Part shown: positions 58,080-64,000 of the stretch, piece by piece
Layout: each line of letters begins with the position of its first letter
How positions within the stretch are numbered: the stretch's first letter is position 1
Assembly (NCBI GenBank): GCA_022749755.1
Contig: CM040448.1
Span: 8,182,481-8,246,480 of the forward strand
Length of the DNA: 64,000 bases
Direction of reading: 5' to 3'
DNA from: Azadirachta indica
Taxonomy: Eukaryota > Streptophyta > Magnoliopsida > Sapindales > Meliaceae
The notes under the pieces: generated by a model
The model's database searches: none
Told to the model about the DNA's origin: nothing
Seen by the model: the letters and a program-made list of their open reading frames with translations, nothing else
Program-made: the position numbers and the translations under genes

Positions 58080-61000
58080 TACCGTTTTGTTGTTAATTCT
58101 TTTAGGATCTCAAGGACTTGTAGAGAACGAGGAGAGAGTTCAAAGACTTAAGAGTCCCAATTGCTGAGTGATTTGAAAGAGCTTGGTATTTTCTGTAATA
58201 AAGGACCTTAGTTTTTAAAGTCTAACACCTGCATTAAATCAATTAACACCTGCAGCTAACATTAAACTCTTTCTTTATTTTCCTTCTTCATTGCATTCTG
58301 ATCATCCACATATGCAATAAACAACTAATATTAGCTTTTGTCTGCGTTAAGCTTTATGTTTTGAGCTGTAGTTTCAGCACTCATGTGATGTACTGACTAT
58401 GTCCTGTGTAACTGATGTCTTAAGATATTTTCTGCAATTCACTGTTTATTGCAAAGATGAATGGATGTTGAGAATCCATATTTCTCATGATGGCTTCTTG
58501 TCTTCCATATGCAAATCAATACTGTCTTCCTAGTTTTAAAGTTTTTCGGAAGTTAAAATGTGCTCAGATCTGGCAATTTTACATGGGTCCAGGTAGTCAG
58601 GTACAGGAGATGTCTACTGCTATCTTGGATATCACAGGGTGGTGAAAGAGAACGGGAAGCTATGCAATATGTTTCAAGATTTGAAAGCTTATTTTGATAT
58701 CATGAAATATTGCTTTTATTATGAAGCACTAATGTCAAATGTGTAAATTAAATCTGACTGAGATTTTCTTCAGGGAATATTTGAGTTTACTGCAGAATAA
58801 GGCCTGCCTTCTGTGCTGAAACAAAAGATGTCATAGAATATATGAGAGGATGGTTCCCTAGTAATTTCAGACCCACTAAAGCCTTGAAAGGAATGAAAAA
58901 CTTTCAGTTCAATATAGGACTATTTATATGGTTCCGTGTATGAATCTGATTGCTTTTGCTTATGACTCGATGTTTTTAGATAATGTATTTATGAAAACAC
59001 AACCAGTAATAAGATCAGTGATGGATGGAAATAATGTTTGCATTTTTGCATACAGCCAAAAGGGATCTGCCTTGTCAGGTGCAGCTTCAGTGAATCAAAT
59101 TTTCTAAATTTTCATATGCCCCATTTTACTTTTTTGTTTTTGACATTTCCAAGATTTTTTCAGCTGATACATGGCTTCTGTTTACAGAGTGGTTCTTCCA
59201 GGAGATCAACTAAGGATATGGGATAAATTATTTGACTCTGGAAGATCTATTTCGGATATCCAATAAAAGGAAGGACATTATAATTTATGATATTCATGTT
59301 CAAATGGTCAAGATATATAATGAACAAGTACGAGACCTTCTGGCAGCAGATTCATCAACCACCAAATATCCTTTCATATTTTATCTTCTACCATACAGAA
59401 GTATTTTTATCCTGCTTCTCACTGTTTTTAAATATGCAATTGCAAACATTTAATATCCTTAACTATGTGTAAATTAGAGATACGGAGTTGTGCTAGTGAA
59501 AATGGACCGAGTCTTCCTGATGCTAAAGTGCATTCAGTGAAGTCCCCAACGGATGTTCTTAATCTAAAGAAACTTGGAGAGGTAAATTGTGTTGTCAGTT
59601 CTAGTGCAACAAACAACAGAAGCAGCTGTTCCCACAGGTCTGTTTTGAGAAGCCAAGTTATGATAATTGTTTTTATGCTGAAATAGAAGTAATAAATTCA
59701 TACAGGTAGTTGATGATTTCTGATTTCTCTGAATATTGATGTGGTTGTTCATGCATATGCTTGCAGTGTCTTAACAGTAATGTCCATGCTAAAGGTGTAT
59801 CTGGAAGCATTCTTTGTAGTTTTCTGTGCTTGGTAGATCTTGCAGGAAGTGAAAGGGTGGACAAATCAGAAGTTACAGGTGACAGGCTAAAGGAGGCTCA
59901 GTATATCAACAAGTCTCTTTCCTGTCTAAAGATGTCATAACAGCCTTAGCTCAGGAGAACTCTTCACATTCCATACTGCAACAGCAAACTCACACTTCTC
60001 TTGCAAGACCCTTTAGGTACTGATACAGTTAGTTGTACATGCAATCTACTTCGTGGGTCAAGACCACTCTTTAAATTGGATGCATTTCTATGAGATGTAT
60101 AATAACCAAAATTTTCTTTCCCAAAAAAAAAAAAAAAGGTATTTCAGGTGGACATGCTAAAACAATAATGTTTGCACATACGAGTCCGGAAGGGTATTCT
60201 TTTGGGGAAACAGTCAGTACTTTGAAGTTTGCTCAAAGGGTTTCAACCATTGAGCTTGTTGCTGCACGAGCTAACAAAGAGAGCAATGAGGTTATGCAAT
60301 TCAATGAACAGGTAAACATACGAATTCAATTCACCACTTTATGTTATGCCTGTACATCCCTTTTATCTTCCTCTATTATCATTTACCGCAGAAGTCTGAT
60401 AAAATTTCTGTTACACTGTCTATCCTATGTTTCTTTTATTTTCCAGCGCTAAAGTCCTGTTTGTCTTATGGCTTCTTTTTCCTTCACGTAGTTTCTGGAA
60501 AACTTTCTCTTACCAAAGATTTAAAAACAATTTTTTTCCTGAAAACTTTGGTTCCAAGTAGAAATTGCATGGTTTGATAACCTTCTGATTTTGTGTCTAC
60601 TTATCTAATCTACTACTGATTGATAACATTGGTGAAAAACCTTAATACCTATAAGTGGCTCATCCACTAATTGATTCAAGTCATGAGCCAGATAGCTGCA
60701 TACAATCAGCTGTTATACAAATACCATAGTTACTTTTTCTTTCATTTCTGTGCATGCCAAGAAAAGGCAGTTACCATCTTATAGACACAAATTTATGTAA
60801 TGATTTTTATGTTTTACAATCTTGCAAATTCAGAGCCTTAAGAAAGTATTGACAAAACAAGGAAGCTCAGAAAGCAATAACAATGACTGATGGAACTCCT
60901 CCACGTACCCGAAGACTTAGCATTTTCAATGCTAGTATGGTGAACTGACAAAGAGACAAACTATCAAGACAAAAAGGGACAAAAACCCCTTCAGTTCCAA

Positions 61001-62085
61001 CTCGTTCACAAAGGTTAAGTCTGGAAGGTCCAAGATACGATGTCAGGATAAGATTCAAGTAAATGTATCTGATGATGTAAGCAAGCCCCTGCAGTTTGGG
61101 TCTCCCACAAGATGGAAATATGGTCTGTTTCAAGATGCTGAAGCACTTTCAGAGCCAGACAGGCACTTTAGCAGCAATGATAGATCCGTCAAGGCTCCTA
61201 AAAGTCCCACAAATTTTTCCTATCAAAAGTGGGCAGTAAAAGCTGATAGTAAAACTGTGATTTCATCTCTTCAGCTAGCAAAGGCACCTGAGCCACAACT
61301 AATTCCCAAAAATGAGGTTCAGATTTTGATGCAAAGCAAACTTACTCTTTTGACATAACCTCGGACCACAAATGCCAAAGGATCCCAAATAAGGAATTCT
61401 CTATGACCTATTGGAAAACTCATCAGTGGATTTGAAAAGAGGTAAGTTGTAAGTTCATGCTAGCCTTGTCATTTAATTGTGTTTTATAGCATAACCTTAA
61501 AGGATTGACGGTATCTTTGGAAGTTCTAGATTAAGATTTACATAGTTGTCGATGCCATCTTTCCGACAGCAACATGTTAAACATTTGGTTGACTAGTGTA
61601 GCATAATGGGAACAATCAGAACTTGACGGAAGCATGGTCAACCACCAGTTTCTAGCAATATAAATGATGGAATGTCACTGCTTTCAACTAATACAAGGGC
61701 ACTGAGGAGGCAATCACTTACTGGCAGCTCTCAAACCGCAGGGTCCTGCAGATCTTCTCTTGGAGGAAGCCAGTTGAATCGAGTAAGTACAACCTACAGA
61801 ATGGACATCATTTTTTGTGTCCCATTAGATGTTTAATTCAATCATTTGATTTTTTCCTTTTTCCCTGTAGCCGCAAATGACAGCCGGAATGCCAAGACAC
61901 TGCCTCCAGTCCACCCATTAGCAAAGACTACAAAACGTTGGCTGCAGAACATTGTAGGCCCGAGCGGAAAAAAATTGGCGGTGGTGCTTTAACTCAGCGT
62001 ACTGGCTCTCAATTGGAGTCGGGACACACTCTATAGCACAAGCCCAGAGGAGAGGAGACTTATTTGACAGGTTGAGCAACAACAT
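58080..62085 (+). pseudogene. Kinesin-14 type motor gene, decayed
   Basis: Exon-like pieces follow the order of a plant KIN-14 motor. TQPVIRSVMDGNNVCIFAYS runs into QKGSALSG (58991-59075); TLEDLFRISNKRKDI and VQMVKIYNEQVRDLLAADSS follow (59230-59370). Then SLPDAKVHSVKSPTDVLNL (59510-59570), [20 protein letters not shown] with [11 protein letters not shown] (59828-59925), and GGHAKTIMFAHTSPEGYSFG with ETVSTLKFAQRVSTIELVAA (60145-60280). A Ser/Lys-rich tail runs to about 62000. Intron-like gaps with splice sites remain. The ATP-binding loop, normally GQTGSGKT, reads SQKGSALS, so nucleotide binding is lost. A frame change after KSLSCL gives a stop near 59938. Such motors walk toward microtubule minus ends. 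The pieces before 58990 are uncertain. Confidence 0.85.
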
Positions 62086-62600
62086 GAGTTATGTGTATAT
62101 AGCAAATAACATTCAGGTAGTTAAAAGATGTATATTTCATTTCATCTACCTAAAACAACCTTATTTTGCAAAAGTTTCAAAATTTTTGGAATAAAATGTC
62201 TTTATTTGGCATACTGATTGAGTTCCATTGGATATGGCAAGAAAAATTCCCAAAAAATTACTCGTTGACCACGGGTGAAATATCACTTCCCATTCCCTTC
62301 CAATATTCATTATAACGGGGTACCCTGTTCCTATATTTTTATTCAAGATATATGTGTGTGTATACACATATATATATATATATATACATACATAGAACTC
62401 TCGGAAAAACCTTGTCATAACCTCCCAATTGAATATATATGTATATATACTGATTTATTCCTTGAAGGTTTTAATATCATCAGTTACCCAATTGAACCAC
62501 AGAAAATGAGAAAAAGAAAAAAAAAATTTTATAACAATCAATGCAAAATGAAGAAAAAAAAAGATGATATTATAATCATTCACAAAACAAACTGTTTACA
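61390..62600. repeat. Segmental duplication, copy 2
   Basis: Kinesin tail and downstream DNA, homologous to 46668-48340 in direct orientation about 14.5 kb away. It ends in the 3' flank of the NAC gene. Confidence 0.85.
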
Positions 62601-62674
62601 TAAACCAGCAACAAGAGTATTGCTTCCTCGTATCAAATTTAAAAAACGAAAACGAGAAAGAAAGGTCAGAGTGG

Positions 62675-63736
62675 CTAGTGTTCAAATAATTCCAATTTAT
62701 TACTTCCAAAGACCTGTGCAAATTCACGATCAATATCGACAAACAACTCATCAAAGTCAAGCAGTGGCTCTGTCTCTGCTTCAGATTCATTCGCGTGCAA
62801 GGCTTCTTCTTCTCCTTTTTGTTCCCCATTAAGTGCAGAACACTCGTCACCTTCATGAATATAAAATTGTGTGTCAATGTCTCCACTCTCATTGCTATTA
62901 GAAACCAAGTCTTCAACGTCAAAAGTAATAAAGTCTAACAAGTCTCCAATAGGCCTTCCAGAAAATTCAAAGTTGCTATCAGTCTCTTCAGAATGTAGAA
63001 CTTGCAGAACGCTATTGGCGCATGGTAACTCAACTAGTTGATTTTGTTCAATCCGAGGTGCTTCTTGTTCAGACTTTAAGCGTTTATTTTGAACACCCTG
63101 ATCACCATGATGATCGTTGTTGTTGGAGGTCGCCGTTTGTTTCAACTTCCTCTTCCTCCCAGTAGCTCCCTCTCCCGATCCATTCTTTTTACCGATTTGT
63201 TTCGACTTGCTCTTCTTCTTACCCAAATCAGTTTCCTCTTTTTGTTGTCCTTTCTCGTTCTTTTTCATGGAACAAACAACGTAGTCCGTTGCCTTATGTG
63301 AATATTGCTCCCCCAACAACGACGAATTAATAGTATATTCGTACATTATCCATCGCCCATTCTGTTCAGAATTGTTACCATCCTCATACCGAAATCTCTT
63401 CTTGAACCCTATTATCTGTTTAGACCCACCATAAGCCATAACTGCCTTAGCTCCGTCCTCACCCTGCCAGACACCAGAAGCAATCCTTCTGTTATATCTC
63501 GAACCATTAGGCGTCAATTTTTTCAACTGAGTGAAAAAATACAGAGCTTCATCTTTCAGTAAATCGTTTCCTCCGTAAACGTTCCAAATACCCCACGGTT
63601 CTTGATCCCCGTAGAGATCACACATTTTCACTCCATCGTGATCATCGAGAACCGGGTTTTGTGTAATCTTATTGTAGAGGAAGTAATTCACCAGTTCCTG
63701 TTCGGTTGGACGAAATCTGTACCCAACTTTAGGCAT
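62675..63736 (-). CDS. NAC domain transcription factor
   Basis: This is an intact open frame of 353 residues. The N-terminal NAC domain (about 1-160) shows subdomain A GYRFRPTEQELVNYFL, then DLYGDQEPW, WNVYGGNDLLKDEALYFFTQ, NRRIASGVWQG, IIGFKKRFRYEDG and the end GRWIMYEYTIN...DYVVCSM. This fold dimerises and binds CACG-core promoter sites. A basic stretch (about 165-215, KKKSKSKQIGKK, GRKRKLKQ) is a likely nuclear localisation signal. The C-terminus is acidic (DLLDFITFDVEDLV, ETEPLLDFDELFVDIDREF), a probable activation region; no membrane anchor is visible. It appears as one open frame, although most NAC genes have two introns, so it could be a retrocopy or an intron-poor clade. Target genes are unknown. 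The 5' side carries a 35-bp tandem duplication. Confidence 0.9.
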   Translation of the reverse strand: MPKVGYRFRPTEQELVNYFLYNKITQNPVLDDHDGVKMCDLYGDQEPWGIWNVYGGNDLLKDEALYFFTQLKKLTPNGSRYNRRIASGVWQGEDGAKAVMAYGGSKQIIGFKKRFRYEDGNNSEQNGRWIMYEYTINSSLLGEQYSHKATDYVVCSMKKNEKGQQKEETDLGKKKSKSKQIGKKNGSGEGATGRKRKLKQTATSNNNDHHGDQGVQNKRLKSEQEAPRIEQNQLVELPCANSVLQVLHSEETDSNFEFSGRPIGDLLDFITFDVEDLVSNSNESGDIDTQFYIHEGDECSALNGEQKGEEEALHANESEAETEPLLDFDELFVDIDREFAQVFGSNKLELFEH

Positions 63737-63861
63737 CGTGGATCAAATTTCCTCCCGTTTTCTCGGGAAAGAAAAACGTTGGAGAAACCAGAGAGCTAGC
63801 ACGTAAAGGATTGGAAAAGTAAATTTTGTTGGGTAATTTGAAGAATTAGTAAGAACAGGGG

Positions 63862-63931
63862 AAGAGAAGAACACCCGAATTAGGAAACTCTAGGAGAAGA
63901 GAAGAACACCAGAATTAGGAAACTCTACTGA
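63862..63931. repeat. 35-bp tandem duplication upstream of the NAC gene
   Basis: Units start GAAGAGAAGAACACC at 63862 and 63897 and each includes GAATTAGGAAACTCTA. They lie 125-195 bp before the NAC start codon, in its leader or core promoter. A third, partial GAATTAGGAAA follows at 63931. Confidence 0.85.
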
Positions 63932-64000
63932 ATTAGGAAAACGTTGAATTGCTCGGAAAGTAAGTAGCTACCGTGATATTTAGCGCTTAGGTAATAGATA

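Noticed and set aside
62275..62832. Open frame of 185 codons (+)
   Set aside because: Covers microsatellite DNA and the antisense of the NAC C-terminus; translation is low-complexity Tyr/Ile and Lys runs.

Overview
The window is nuclear DNA from a flowering plant, most likely a eudicot. It is AT-rich and gene-poor, dense in decayed transposons, and its intact genes belong to plant families: F-box, DREB-type AP2/ERF, NAC, a CTNIP/SCREW-like signalling peptide and the end of ribosomal protein eL34. I cannot name the species. I saw no bacterial, organellar or viral segment and no complete undescribed system.

Layout. 1-247: last two exons of an eL34 gene with an early stop. 1515-6165: a decayed Ty1/copia element with both LTRs, primer site, polypurine tract and target duplication. 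6327-6810: a broken coiled-coil gene. 8689-8925 (-): a short secreted peptide gene with a CTYIP core. 11161-16216: a decayed Ty3/gypsy element. 17858-20369: a non-autonomous transposon with a ~265-bp tandem array. 25089-26276 (-): F-box gene. About 28950-31018: a heavily deleted copia element, followed by a LINE-like fragment. 32513-33193 (-): DREB A-4 type ERF gene. 36265-38470: a triplicated unit carrying an unrecognised, decaying reading frame. 37190-42600: TGTACA/TGTGCA-rich repeats. 43420-44370: a long inverted repeat. 44676-44810: an orphan ubiquitin-protease exon.

The right quarter is the most structured. A piece holding a kinesin 3' end plus intergenic DNA occurs twice in direct orientation (46668-48340 and 61390-62600). 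The first copy stops at a large Mutator-like region (about 48377-55015). That region carries a broken DUF1985-Ulp1 protease gene (+) and a broken transposase end (-), with foldback DNA between them and a ~265-bp array beyond. Its right end matches, in inverted orientation, the small element at 17858-20369, so the small one looks like a deletion derivative of the same family. A broken PPR gene, a broken kinesin-14 gene and an intact NAC gene (62675-63736, -) follow.

The probable working genes are the peptide, F-box, ERF and NAC genes, possibly eL34. All four complete genes are on the minus strand and lie far apart as independent single genes. Most of the remaining sequence is transposon-derived or unrecognised AT-rich DNA.
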